From Eutreptiella sp. 'Long Island Sound 2002' (taxonomy: Eukaryota; Euglenozoa; Euglenophyceae; Eutreptiales; Eutreptiaceae): 64,000 bases of DNA. Location of the stretch: assembly GCA_964036045.1 (NCBI GenBank), contig OZ038381.1, positions 112,704,922 through 112,768,921 on the forward strand, given 5' to 3'. How positions within the stretch are numbered: position 1 is the stretch's first letter; every line of letters begins with the position of its first letter. Of the stretch, positions 32,201-43,580 are shown piece by piece. The position numbers were made by a program, and so were the translations under genes. The notes under the pieces are model-generated. The model worked only from the letters and a program-made list of their open reading frames with translations. It did no database searches and was not told the origin of the DNA.

Positions 32201-35200
32201 ATGGTATTTGGGTGCTTCTGGTGAAGAGAAAACCGTACTTTCAATCGCAAATTCACACTAGTGCAACATCCCATGGCTCTTGGGCCATTCCAATATGGTA
32301 TTTGAGGGCTTTTGGTCAAGAAAAAGCCGTACTTTCAATCGCAAATTCACACTAGTGCAACATCCCATGGCTCTTGGGCCATTCCACTATGGTATTTGAG
32401 GGCTTTTGGTCAAGAGAAAACCGTACTTTCAATCGCAAATTCACACTAGTGCAACATCCCATGTCTGTTGGGCCATTCCACCATGGTATTTGGGTGCTTC
32501 TGGTGAAGAGAAAACCGTACTTTCAATCGCAAATTCACACCAATGCAACATCCCATGGCTCTCGGGCCATTCCAGTATGGTATTTGAGTGCTTCTGGTCA
32601 CGAGAAAACCGTACCTTCAATCGCAAATTCACACCAATGCAACATCCCATGTCTGTTGGGCCATTCCACTGTGGTATTTGAGGGCTTTTGGTCAAGAGAA
32701 AACCGTACTTTCAATCGCAAATTCACACCAATGCAACATCCCATGTCTGTTGGGCCATTCCACCATGGTATTTGAGGGCTTTTGGTCAAGAGAAAACCGT
32801 ACTTTCAATCGCAAATTCCTACCAATGCAACATCCCATGTCTCTTGGGCCATTCCACCATGGTATTTGGGTGCTTCTGGTGAGGAGAAAACCGTACTTTC
32901 AATCGCAAATTCACACCAATGCAACATCCCATGTCTGTTGGGCCATTCCAATATGGTTTTTGAGAGCTTCTAGTCACGAGAAAACCGGACTTTCAATCGC
33001 AAATTCACACTAGTGCAACATCCCATGGCTCTTGGGCCATTCCAATATGGTTTTTGAGAGCTTTTGGTCAAGGGAAAACCGTACTTTCAATCGCAAATTC
33101 ACACCAATGCAACATCCCATGTCTGTTGGGCCATTCCACTATGGTATTTGGGTGCTTCTGGTGAAGAGAAAACCGTACTTTCAATCGCCAATTCCTACCA
33201 ATGCAACATCCCATGTCTCTTGGGCCATTCCACCATGGTATTTGGGTGCTTCTGGTGAGGGGAAAACCGTACCTTCAATCGCAAATTCACACCAATGCAA
33301 CATCCCATGTCTGTTGGGCCATTCCAATATGGTTTTTGAGAGCTTCTAGTCACGAGAAAACCGTACTTTCAATCGCAAATTCACACTAGTGCAACATCCC
33401 ATGGCTCTTGGGCCATTCCACTATGGTATTTGAGGGCTTTTGGTCAAGAGAAAACCGTACTTTCAGTCGCAAATTCACACTAGTGCAACATCCCATGGCT
33501 CTTGCGCCATTCCACCATGGTATTTGGGTGCTTCTGGTGAAGAGAAAACCGTACTTTCAATCGCAAATTCACACCAATGCAACATCCCATGGCTCTCGGG
33601 CCGTTCCAGTATGGTATTTGAGTGCTTCTGGTCACGAGAAAACCGTACTTTCAATCGCAAATTCACACCAATGCAACATCCCATGTCTCTTGGGCCATTC
33701 CACTATGGTATTTGAGGGCTTTTGGTCAAGAGAAAACCGTACTTTCAATCGCCAATTCCTACCAATGCAACATCCCATGTCTCTTGGGCCATTCCACCAT
33801 GGTATTTGGGTGCTTCTGGTGAGGGGAAAACCGTACCTTCAATCGCAAATTCACACCAATGCAACATCCCATGTCTGTTGGGCCATTCCAATATGGTTTT
33901 TGAGAGCTTCTAGTCACGAGAAAACCGTACTTTCAATCGCAAATTCACACTAGTGCAACATCCCATGGCTCTTGGGCCATTCCACTATGGTATTTGAGGG
34001 CTTTTGGTCAAGAGAAAACCGTACTTTCAGTCGCAAATTCACACTAGTGCAACATCCCATGGCTCTTGCGCCATTCCACCATGGTATTTGGGTGCTTCTG
34101 GTGAAGAGAAAACCGTACTTTCAATCGCAAATTCACACCAATGCAACATCCCATGGCTCTCGGGCCGTTCCAGTATGGTATTTGAGTGCTTCTGGTCACG
34201 AGAAAACCGTACTTTCAATCGCAAATTCACACCAATGCAACATCCCATGTCTCTTGGGCCATTCCACTATGGTATTTGAGGGCTTTTGGTCAAGAGAAAA
34301 CCGTACTTTCAATCGCCAATTCCTACCAATGCAACATCCCATGTCTCTTGGGCCATTCCACCATGGTATTTGGGTGCTTCTGGTGAGGGGAAAACCGTAC
34401 CTTCAATCGCAAATTCACACCAATGCAACATCCCATGTCTGTTGGGCCATTCCAATATGGTTTTTGAGAGCTTCTAGTCACGAGAAAACCGTACTTTCAA
34501 TCGCAAATTCACACTAGTGCAACATCCCATGGCTCTTGGGCCATTCCACTATGGTATTTGAGGGCTTTTGGTCAAGAGAAAACCGTACTTTCAGTCGCAA
34601 ATTCACACTAGTGCAACATCCCATGGCTCTTGCGCCATTCCACCATGGTATTTGGGTGCTTCTGGTGAAGAGAAAACCGTACTTTCAATCGCAAATTCAC
34701 ACCAATGCAACATCCCATGGCTCTCGGGCCGTTCCAGTATGGTATTTGAGTGCTTCTGGTCACGAGAAAACCGTACTTTCAATCGCAAATTCACACCAAT
34801 GCAACATCCCATGTCTGTTGGGCCATTCCACTATGGTATTTGAGGGCTTTTGGTCAAGAGAAAACCGTACTTTCAATCGCAAATTCACACCAATGCAACA
34901 TCCCATGTCTCTTGGGCCATTCCACCATGGTATTTGAGGGCTTTTGGTCAAGAGAAAACCGTACTTTCAATCGCAAATTCCTACCAATGCAACATCCCAT
35001 GTCTCTTGGGCCATTCCACCATGGTATTTGGGTGCTTCTGGTGAGGAGAAAACCGTACTTTCAATCGCAAATTCACACTAATGCAACATCCCATGTATGT
35101 TGGGCCATTCCGCTATGGTATTTGAGGGCTTTTGGTCAAGAGAAAACCGTACTTTGAATGGCAAATTCACACTAGTGCAACATCCCATAGCTCTTGGGCG

Positions 35201-38200
35201 ATTCCACCATGGTATTTGGGTGCTTCTGGTGAAGAGAAAACCGTACTTTCAATCGCAAATTCACACTAGTGCAACATCCCATGGCTCTTGGGCCATTCCA
35301 ATATGGTATTTGAGGGCTTTTGGTCAAGAAAAAGCCGTACTTTCAATCGCAAATTCACACTAGTGCAACATCCCATGGCTCTTGGGCCATTCCACTATGG
35401 TATTTGAGGGCTTTTGGTCAAGAGAAAACCGTACTTTCAGTCGCAAATTCACACTAGTGCAACATCCCATGGCTCTTGCGCCATTCCACCATGGTATTTG
35501 GGTGCTTCTGGTGAAGAGAAAACCGTACTTTCAATCGCAAATTCACACCAATGCAACATCCCATGGCTCTCGGGCCATTCCAGTATGGTATTTGAGTGCT
35601 TCTGGTCACGAGAAAACCGTACTTTCAATCGCAAATTCACACCAATGCAACATCCCATGTCTGTTGGGCCATTCCACTGTGGTATTTGAGGGCTTTTGGT
35701 CAAGAGAAAACCTAACTTTCAATCGCAAATTCACACCAATGCAACATCCCATGTCTCTTGGGCCATTCCACCGTGGTATTTGAGGGCTTTTGGTCAAGAG
35801 AAAACCGTACTTTCAATCGCGAATTCACACCAATGCAACATCCCATGACTCTTGGGCCATTCCACCATGGTATTTGGGTGCTTCTGGTGAGGAGAAAACC
35901 GTACTTTCAATCGCAAATTCACACCAATGCAACATCCCATGTCTGTTGGGCCATTCCAATATGGTTTTTGAGAGCTTCTAGTCACGAGAAAACCGGACTT
36001 TCAATCGCAAATTCACACTAGTGCAACATCCCATGGCTCTTGGGCCATTCCAATATGGTATTTGAGAGCTTTTGGTCAAGGGAAAACCGTACTTTCAATC
36101 GCAAATTCACACCAATGCAACATCCCATGTCTGTTGGGCCATTCCACTATGGTATTTGAGGGCTTTTGGTCAAGAGAAAACCGTACTTTGAATGGCAAAT
36201 TCACACTAGTGCAACATCCCATAGCTCTTGGGCCATTCCACCATGGTATTTGGGTGCTTCTGGTGAAGAGAAAACCGTACTTTCAATCGCAAATTCACAC
36301 TAATGCAACATCCCATGGCTCTCGGGCCATTCCAGTATGGTATTTGAGTGCTTCTGGTCACGAGAAAACCGTACTTTCAATCGCAAATTCACACCAATGC
36401 AACATCCCATGTCTGTTGGGCCATTCCACTATGGTATTTGAGGGCTTTTGGTCAAGAGAAAACCGTACTTTCAATCGCAAATTCCTACCAATGCAACATC
36501 CCATGTCTCTTGGGCCATTCCACTATGGTATTTGGGTGCTTCTGGTGAAGAGAAAACCGTACCTTCAATCGCAAATTCACACCAATGCAACATCCCATGT
36601 CTGTTGGGCCCTTCCAATATGGTTTTTGAGAGCTTCTGGTCACGAGAAAACCGTACTTTCAATCGCAAATTCACACTAGTGCAACATCCCATGGCTCTTG
36701 GGCCATTCCAATGTGGTATTTGAGGGCTTTTGGTCAAGGGAAAACCGTACTTTCAATCGCAAATTCACACTAGTGCAACATCCCATGGCTCTTGGGCCAT
36801 TCCAATGTGGTATTTGATGGCTTTTGGTCAAGAAAAAACCGTACTTTCAATCGCCAATTCACACTAGTGCAACATCCCATGGCTCTTGGGCCATTCCAAT
36901 ATGGTTTTTGAGAGCTTTTGGTCAAGGGAAAACCGTACTTTCAATCGCAAATTCACACCAATGCAACATCCCATGTCTGTTGGGCCATTCCACTATGGTA
37001 TTTGAGGGCTTTTGGTCAAGAGAAAACCGTACTTTGAATGGCAAATTCACACTAGTGCAACATCCCATGGCTCTTGGGCCATTCCACCATGGTATTTGGG
37101 TGGTTCTGGTGAAGAGAAAACCGTACTTTCAATCGCAAATTCACACCAATGCAACATCCCATGTCTGTTGGGCCATTCCACTATGGTATTTGAGTCCTTC
37201 TCGTGAAGAGAAAACCGTACTTCCAATCGCAAATTCCTACCAATGCAACATCCCATGTCTCTTGGGCCATTCCACCATGGTATTTGGGTGCTTCTGGTGA
37301 GGGGAAAACCGTACTTTCAATCGCAAATTCACACCAATGCAACAACCCATGTCTGTTGGGCCATTCCAATATGGTTTTTGAGAGCTTCTAGTCACGAGAA
37401 AACCCTACTTTCAATCGCAAATTCACACTAGTGCAACATCCCATGGCTCTTGGGCCATTCCAATATGGTTTTTGAGGGCTTTTGGTCAAGAAAAAACCGT
37501 ACTTTCAATCGCAAATTTACACTAGTGCAACATCCCATGGCTCTTGGGCCATTCCACTATGGTTTTTGAGAGCTTTTGGTCAAGGGAAAACCGTACTTTC
37601 AATCGCAAATTCACACCAATGCAACAACCCATGTCTGTTGGGCCATTCCAATATGGTTTTTGAGAGCTTCTAGTCACGAGAAAACCCTACTTTCAATCGC
37701 AAATTCACACTAGTGCAACATCCCATGGCTCTTGGGCCATTCCAATATGGTTTTTGAGGGCTTTTGGTCAAGAAAAAACCGTACTTTCAATCGCAAATTT
37801 ACACTAGTGCAACATCCCATGGCTCTTGGGCCATTCCACTATGGTTTTTGAGAGCTTTTGGTCAAGGGAAAACCGTACTTTCAATCGCAAATTCACACCA
37901 ATGCAACATCCCATGTCTGTTGGGCCATTCCACTATGGTATTTGAGGGCTTTTGGTCCAGAGAAAACCGTACTTTCAGTCGCAAATTCACACTAGTGCAA
38001 CATCCCATGGCTCTTGCGCCATTCCACCATGGTATTTGGGTGCTTCTGGTGAAGAGAAAACCGTACTTTCAATCGCAAATTCACACCAATGCAACATCCC
38101 ATGGCTCTCGGGCCATTCCGGTATGGTATTTGAGTGCTTCTGGTCACGAGAAAACCGTACTTTCAATCGCAAATTCACACCAATGCAACATCCCATGTCT

Positions 38201-40070
38201 GTTGGGCCATTCCACTATGGTATTTGAGGGCTTTTGGTCAAGAGAAAACCGTACTTTCAATCGCAAATTCACACCAATGCAACATCCCATGTCTCTTGGG
38301 CCATTCCACCATGGTATTTGAGTCCTTCTCGTGAGGAGAAAACCGTACTTTCAATCGCAAATTCACACCAATGCAACATCCCATGTCTGTTGGGCCATTC
38401 CAATATGGTTTTTGAGAGCTTCTGGTCACGAGAAAACCGTACTTTCAATCGCAAATTCACACTAGTGCAACATCCCATGTCTGTTGGGCCATTCCAATAT
38501 GGTTTTTGAGAGCTTTTGGCCAAGAGAAAACCGTACTTTCAATCGCAAATTCACACTAGTGCAACATCCCATGGCTCTTGGGCCAGTCCAATATGGTTTT
38601 TGAGAGCTGTTGGTCAAGGGAAAACCGTACTTTCAATCGCAAATTCACACCAATGCAACATCCCATGTCTCTTGGGCCATTCCAATATGGTTTTTGAGAG
38701 CTTCTGGTCACGAGAAAACCGTACTTTCAATCGCAAATTCACACTAGTGCAACATCCCATGTCTGTTGGGCCATTCCAATATGGTTTTTGAGAGCTTTTG
38801 GCCAAGAGAAAACCGTACTTTCAATCGCAAATTCACACTAGTGCAACATCCCATGTCTGTTGGGCCATTCCACTATGGTATTTGAGGGCTTTTGGTCAAG
38901 AGAAAACCGTACTTTCAATCGCAAATTCACACCAATGCAACATCCCATGTCTCTTGGGCCATTCCACCATGGTATTTGAGTCCTTCTCGTGAGGAGAAAA
39001 CCGTACTTTCAATCGCAAATTCACACCAATGCAACATCCCATGTCTGTTGGGCCATTCCAATATGGTTTTTGAGAGCTTCTGGTCACGAGAAAACCGTAC
39101 TTTCAATCGCAAATTCACACTAGTGCAACATCCCATGTCTGTTGGGCCATTCCAATATGGTTTTTGAGAGCTTTTGGCCAAGAGAAAACCGTACTTTCAA
39201 TCGCAAATTCACACTAGTGCAACATCCCATGGCTCTTGGGCCAGTCCAATATGGTTTTTGAGAGCTGTTGGTCAAGGGAAAACCGTACTTTCAATCGCAA
39301 ATTCACACCAATGCAACATCCCATGTCTCTTGGGCCATTCCAATATGGTTTTTGAGAGCTTCTGGTCACGAGAAAACCGTACTTTCAATCGCAAATTCAC
39401 ACTAGTGCAACATCCCATGTCTGTTGGGCCATTCCAATATGGTTTTTGAGAGCTTTTGGCCAAGAGAAAACCGTACTTTCAATCGCAAATTCACACTAGT
39501 GCAACATCCCATGGCTCTTGGGCCAGTCCAATATGGTTTTTGAGAGCTGTTGGTCAAGGGAAAACCGTACTTTCAATCGCAAATTCACACTAGTGCAACA
39601 TCCCATAGCTCTTGGGCCATTCCAGTATGGTATTTGAGAGCTTTTGGTCAAGAAAAAACCGTACTTTCAATCGCAAATTCACACTAGTGCAACATCCATA
39701 CCCTGACCAGTGGGTGCGAACCCCCGCAGCAGCTCGGAAGCCCTTCCAGGTAAGGCGCAGCGCATCCACCCCCCTCGGCTACGGCGGAATGCCCACCGGT
39801 GTGGTTGTTTGGGGCGCCGGTAGGGTAGCTTCCGCGCTTGGCCCCTGCCCTTTGGGCCCCCTCCCCGCCTTGGGTGTCCATGCCCATGGCTCTTGAACCA
39901 TTCCAATATGGTTTGTGAGAGCTTTTGGTCAAGAGAAAACCGTACTTTCAGTCGCGAATTCACACTACTGCAACATCCCATGGCTCTTGGGCCATTCCAA
40001 TATGGTATTTGAGAGCTTTTGGCCAAGTGAAAACAGTACTTTCAATCGCACAATTACAGTAATGCAACAT
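29280..40070 (+). repeat. 94-bp satellite array, about 113 monomers
   Basis: Head-to-tail 94-bp monomers, consensus phrases CCATTCCACTATGGTATTTG, GGTCAAGAGAAAACCGTACT, TTCAATCGCAAATTCACACC, AATGCAACATCCCATG. Variants segregate: CACCAATG versus CACTAGTG, and ATGTCTCTTGGG, ATGTCTGTTGGG, ATGGCTCTTGGG, ATGTCTCTCGGG. The first ~9 monomers (to about 30.07 kb) form a distinct CTCGGG subfamily. Higher-order repeats are visible: a 564-bp (6-monomer) unit starting at 33408, 33972 and 34536; a 658-bp (7-monomer) unit at 38516 and 39174; a 282-bp (3-monomer) unit at 37482 and 37764. One 184-base interruption lies near 39.7-39.9 kb. The many open frames here are by-products of the repeat. Confidence 0.97.
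39698..39881. mobile_element. Insertion within the satellite array, nature unknown
   Basis: About 184 GC-rich bases interrupt a monomer after 'GCAACATCC' and the monomer resumes with 'CCCATGGCTCTTG'. TCCAT occurs at both junctions and may be a target duplication. No coding content recognised; too short to classify. Confidence 0.5.
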
Positions 40071-40112
40071 CCCTTTCGTTCGCAAATTCGCAAGGTCGCA
40101 CATCTGAGCAAT
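40070..40112 (+). repeat. Terminal tail of the satellite array
   Basis: CCCTTTCGTTCGCAAATTCG then CAAGGTCGCACATCTGAGCA; matches the tail at 26541-26585. The array therefore has a defined end sequence, not a random breakpoint. Confidence 0.8.
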
Positions 40113-40183
40113 ACCAATATGAAAAGTAGCCAGTAACTCATTCGTCGTTAGTTAAAATCCCATGCAAACTGCACCTCTCGCTG

Positions 40184-40507
40184 CTAGGACATCCAGTCAC
40201 GGGGACGCGTGACACGACCCGTCAGGTAGTCCAGCGCAGTGCGGTCGTGCACAACGCAGAGAAGGCCGCCACTTCCACACCGGATGGCAGTCCGGCCCAA
40301 AAGGCGCGGGTTGTCAAACTGGCGACACTGAAAACATGCGGCCAGTCGGATGGCCGCGGGCGTGAGGGGTACGTACCCTGGCCCCTGCTTCAATCCCTGC
40401 CGCAAACTGTCCATGGCGAGGCCAAGTTCAGACTTCTTCCCCCGCCGCCAAGTTGGCCGCCCCGCCGCCCCGCCTTCGCGCCGCCCTGTCTTCTGCATTT
40501 CTTGCAT
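40184..40507 (-). CDS. Hypothetical exon adjoining the satellite
   Basis: 107 codons; natural-looking stretch 'KSELGLAMDSLRQGLKQGPG', 'AAIRLAACFQCRQFDNPRLL', ending 'TALDYLTGRVTRPRDWMS'. Same strand as the exons at 40.6-41.6 kb and as the ORFs on the far side of the array. Family unknown. Basic N-terminal part is low-complexity and may not be coding. Confidence 0.4.
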   Translation of the reverse strand: MQEMQKTGRREGGAAGRPTWRRGKKSELGLAMDSLRQGLKQGPGYVPLTPAAIRLAACFQCRQFDNPRLLGRTAIRCGSGGLLCVVHDRTALDYLTGRVTRPRDWMS

Positions 40508-40633
40508 CCATTAATGCACCTCCTCAGCCAGGTGACGGCATTGTTTCCCCGTCAGCCGCAGAGACGAGGCCGGGGGGAAGGCCGAGGTGTGCGAGAAAAC
40601 CTGCATGGCCTGGAGTGCCTAGTACGCGCACCC

Positions 40634-40840
40634 CTAGGCCAGCACATCACGAGCCTTGCATACGACACGTGTACATGGAAAACCACGCCGCTGTAGGGCG
40701 GCTTGTAGGCTACTACTCTGTGGCGAGTTCGCTGGGTCAACAATAGTGCACGTATACTTTATAACATCCCGCGTGGGGGGGCGGCCACGCGGTCGCCCCC
40801 CTCCACCTTGGCCTTTTTGGCGGGTGGTTCGGACACACAA
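40634..40840 (-). CDS. Hypothetical exon
   Basis: 'RDVIKYTCTIVDPANSPQSS' and 'LQRRGFPCTRVVCKARDVLA' look coding, preceded by a GR-rich segment. It could join the 40184-40507 piece if a frame change or short intron near 40.6 kb is allowed. Family unknown. Confidence 0.35.
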   Translation of the reverse strand: MCVRTTRQKGQGGGGRPRGRPPTRDVIKYTCTIVDPANSPQSSSLQAALQRRGFPCTRVVCKARDVLA

Positions 40841-40912
40841 GGAACAGCGGAACGTGAATTAGACAGAGAATCACCGGCCTAATGTTTACTAGCCTTACGC
40901 AAGGGCGGTGCA

Positions 40913-41560
40913 TCAGGGCCCACGACTTGAATGGCATAGCAGTGAGCTGATGTGGGGGCTAAACCAGTAACCTCCGGGCAGCAGGGAGACCCGTCGGTGC
41001 TCAACCATATCTGGCAACGTTGCCTGACCATGGGGAGGTGCAAGGTGGCATGTGGCAGGCTGCAGAGGCAGCAAAGAAGTCCGGGGCTTTGGGGCTTGGG
41101 TCGCCCGAGCTATGAGCCTCGCACGCTCCAGCGAGCGGTTGAGAAAGTGCAAACGGCTGAGGCGCTGGCCGCGCTGCCACATCTGCACCCGCCCATGACG
41201 GCGCATGGCAAACGCGTAGCGTGACCATCCCATGTCGAACCGACTGTCCAACTCCGGCAGGGGTAGCCACAGCGGCTGTTCAGTCCGGGAGGTAAGGGGG
41301 TCACTACCCGTGCCTAGGGGCGGGGTGGGGACATGTGCAGGGGCGAATTTCGGGGGGGGGCTGGGTAGTTGGGAAGGTGGTGTTGGAGGGGAAACCGCAT
41401 GGGGCACAAGGGGTATGGGTGAGGGAGTCCGGTGTGATGGGGGTGATGGGGGGCTGGGCAGGGATGTCAAAGTCAGTGGCTGGGGTTGGGGTGCAGGGGG
41501 TGATGGTGGTGACAACCAATCGGGCAATGGCTGCTGAAACATCCATTCCATGGCTGTGAG
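40913..41560 (-). CDS. Proline-rich hypothetical exon
   Basis: Likely begins after the acceptor-like CTGTCCTCACAG near 41562 ('MEWMFQQPLPDWLSPP'). Residues 1-80 are Pro/Ser-rich and disordered; then 'LPELDSRFDMGWSRYAFAMR', 'RLHFLNRSLERARLIARATQ' form a basic helical segment. The open frame continues upstream to 41632 but that part is weaker. No family recognised. Confidence 0.4.
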   Translation of the reverse strand, partial: LTAMEWMFQQPLPDWLSPPSPPAPQPQPLTLTSLPSPPSPPSHRTPSPIPLVPHAVSPPTPPSQLPSPPPKFAPAHVPTPPLGTGSDPLTSRTEQPLWLPLPELDSRFDMGWSRYAFAMRRHGRVQMWQRGQRLSRLHFLNRSLERARLIARATQAPKPRTSLLPLQPATCHLAPPHGQATLPDMVEHRRVSLLPGGYWFSPHISSLLCHSSRGP

Positions 41561-41775
41561 GACAGGACAACGTTGGGGCATAGCAGGCACAAATCCAAAA
41601 CCAGTGCAATAGCAAAACATCCAGTTCCTCACCCTTCTAATGTCCGCCCACCCAACGCTATAGACCTTGAAAAATTAGTCAAGTATTTGATTCAATACAA
41701 AGACCCAAAGCACCTCCAACAAACAGCACAAAAAATTTGCGTCATGGGCATGCACAGGTACCATCCACAACAATC

Positions 41776-41912
41776 ATTGTTTGACTCTACCAGGGGGTGG
41801 CCCCTGCTGGTCCATGATCCCCCATCCCTCCAGTGCCGTACAAATAGGCACCTTCATCAGACGCGGCCGGCACTTAAGGGGCTCTCCGGTCAAAAGAAAT
41901 CTGTGAAGAACA
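41776..41912 (-). CDS. Candidate small upstream exon
   Basis: On the minus strand, an acceptor-like TTGTTGTTCTTCACAG (about 41912) precedes 'FLLTGEPLKCRPRLMKVP' and 'CTALEGWGIMDQQGPPPG', followed by a CTG|GTAGAG donor-like site near 41790. Same strand as the exons at 40.2-41.6 kb. Borders are approximate. Confidence 0.3.
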
Positions 41913-42130
41913 ACAATGGTGATGCACAGTGCACATTGGGCAGGGCATGTGGAGGGAGGAGGGATGTTAAGGGTTATGTAGCAAAAGATCTGTCGAACAA
42001 AGGAATGATGGTGGGTTGGGCACATTGGGAAATGCATCTGGTGGGGTGTTCAATGGGTTGGGTCTGGCCTGACTTTTCTAAAAACGCTTACCGATTGGGT
42101 AAGGCATGTTGGCAAAAATCCCTGAGGAGG

Positions 42131-42285
42131 ATCCCGAGCGGCCCCCGGATAAATCGCAAGCAATGTCCCGAGCGCCCACCATAAAAATCCCAAGCGATTT
42201 CCCAAGCGGCCACCGGATAAGTCCCAGGCGATATCCCGAGGGGCACCGGATAAATCCTGAGCGTTTTTCCGGGCGGCCACAGAAT
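42131..42285 (+). repeat. ~34-bp tandem repeat, right flank of the satellite block
   Basis: Same family and same orientation as 25946-26100. Units such as CCGGATAAATCGCAAGCAAT and AAAAATCCCAAGCGATTTCC. Together the two arrays bracket about 16 kb. Confidence 0.85.
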
Positions 42286-42311
42286 TTACTCCAAGCGTTT
42301 TTTGGGGTCGG

Positions 42312-42445
42312 GATTTATCCTAGGCATTTTGGCAGCGATGGTTCCGAATCCCGGCGCGTATACCCGGGTATTTTGGCTAAATCCTGTGGGAAATGGGTAG
42401 GGATTTGGACATAAGAACCAAAGCGATTTGCGACATGTGGTGGGG
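42312..42445 (-). repeat. Inverted partner of 25826-25895
   Basis: On the minus strand it reads ACATGTCGCAAATCGCTTTG, CTTATGTCCAAATC and AAAATGCCTAGGA in the same order as the plus strand at 25826-25895. It forms the outer inverted pair around the direct-repeat pair and satellite block, and encodes the shared 'RFGSYVQI' peptide. Confidence 0.75.
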
Positions 42446-42647
42446 GTCGGGGCGGGAACTTTGGGCTTTTTGCAACGGGGGATCGCCGCGTCGTCGCTCT
42501 CCGACCCGGACTAGAAGGACATCCTTCGTTTCTTTGAGGGGGGTTGGGGGGGTTGGCTTGGGGGGGGGGATTGGGCGGTGGTGGTGGAAGCCCCCGCCCC
42601 TTCCCCCCCTCCTCGCCGTCGCTCACCCCACCCCCTCCCATGCTCCG

Positions 42648-43310
42648 CTACAACCCCTCATCCTCCGCCCCCGCAAACCACACCTCCTGCATCCAGGCCC
42701 ACTCGTTGGGCCGGAAGTGACGCGGCGTCACGCAAACACCGCTCACCACACGCAACGTCTCCCAGTCAAGGAGACCCCGCAAGAGAGCAAGCCCAAGGGT
42801 GGGTCTCCGGCCACGATGCGGTGGAGGGACCCCAGGGTACTTCTTGGGATTCCTCAAAGTCTCGCCAAGCCACCCAGGTGGGACGGGCATGTGTCGCGTT
42901 GACCACGACGTTTATTACCTACAGACATTAAAAAAAAGCAACAGAAGTAACAATTAATTTTTTGAGCGACTTTTTTAATTTTTGGACATGAATATTAACC
43001 TTTAACTTTTAATATTTCGACCGGCGGTTCAAAAATTAAATATTAATCTGGAGAAATTAATGCTGGCGACCTAAAAATCAAGCGAAACAAACAGGCACCA
43101 TACCTCAAGCGTAGCACTAGTGCTTGCTGCCTGCACTGCCCCAATGGCATCTCGGAAGTGAGACGCTGCGGTAGGGGCCTCAATGGAAGCTCCCAATGAA
43201 GGCTGACCGTTGGTGCCGATTGGGCCGCCGGCTTGGCCACGTTCGCGGCCACCGAGGCCGCCTTCGTGGTGCGGGAGTTCAGGATGAGGCCCTCGTACCA
43301 GGGCTGACAC
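42648..43310 (-). pseudogene. 3' exons of a decayed multi-intron gene
   Basis: An upstream exon part 'LGASIEAPTAASHFRDAIGA', ending 'AASTSATLE', is spliced across 42919-43103 to 'VINVVVNATHARPTWVAWRD' in frame. The next segment, 'GLLDWETLRVVSGVCVTPRH' with 'FRPNEWAWMQEVWFAGAEDE', is in another frame, as is the preceding 'NSRTTKAASVAANVAKPAA' (about 43270-43200). At least two frame breaks, so a decayed or mis-assembled gene. Function unknown; probably the tail of the transposase-like protein upstream. Confidence 0.45.
42919..43103 (-). other. Spliceosomal intron, AT-rich, 185 bp
   Basis: Donor GAG|GTATGG and acceptor TGTCTGTAG|G with a poly-T tract before it. Splicing keeps the frame ('SATLE' to 'VINVVV'). 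AT-rich interior with ATTAATATT and the phrase GTCGCCAGCATTAATTTCTC, in strong contrast to the GC-rich exons. Confidence 0.65.
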
Positions 43311-43429
43311 CCCGGATCATAAATGGGTCATGGTAAGGCCAGGACAGTGCCCCAATCGACCTCGAACACGACGGCCTTGCCTTCCGGCCACCACTTGACC
43401 CAGCCGAGCTGTGTTCAGTGCCCCCAAAT

Positions 43430-43580
43430 TAGGTTCTTGAATCTAATATTATGGACCCCAAAAAAATAATTCATGAAATATTAATGGACGCGACTATGGA
43501 TTTTAATCTCGAAATATTAACAAACTCGCCGCAAATATTCATCGGAACACACAAGCAAGCGTGCACAAGCAAAACACACC
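43430..43580 (-). other. Probable second AT-rich intron
   Basis: Between coding-like segments ending near 43600 ('DVVRHVGSQQSSPG') and resuming near 43415 ('LGWVKWWPEGKAVVFEVDWG' after GAACACAG). Contains TTAATATTTCGAGATTAAAA, the motif seen in the neighbouring introns. Exact donor not determined. Confidence 0.45.

Noticed and set aside
29302-39896. Dozens of open frames of 60-205 codons on both strands inside the satellite, some with identical 181-residue products
   Set aside because: They follow from the 94-bp repeat: three monomers are 282 bp, a multiple of three, and lack stops in several frames. No start context or non-repeat domain supports them.
29280-40070. CRISPR array
   Set aside because: Monomers are contiguous and similar along their entire 94 bases, with no unique spacers and no cas genes; the setting is eukaryotic.
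41573-42184. 203-codon plus-strand frame
   Set aside because: It runs through a candidate minus-strand exon and into the 34-bp repeat array at its end, and its composition is unremarkable.
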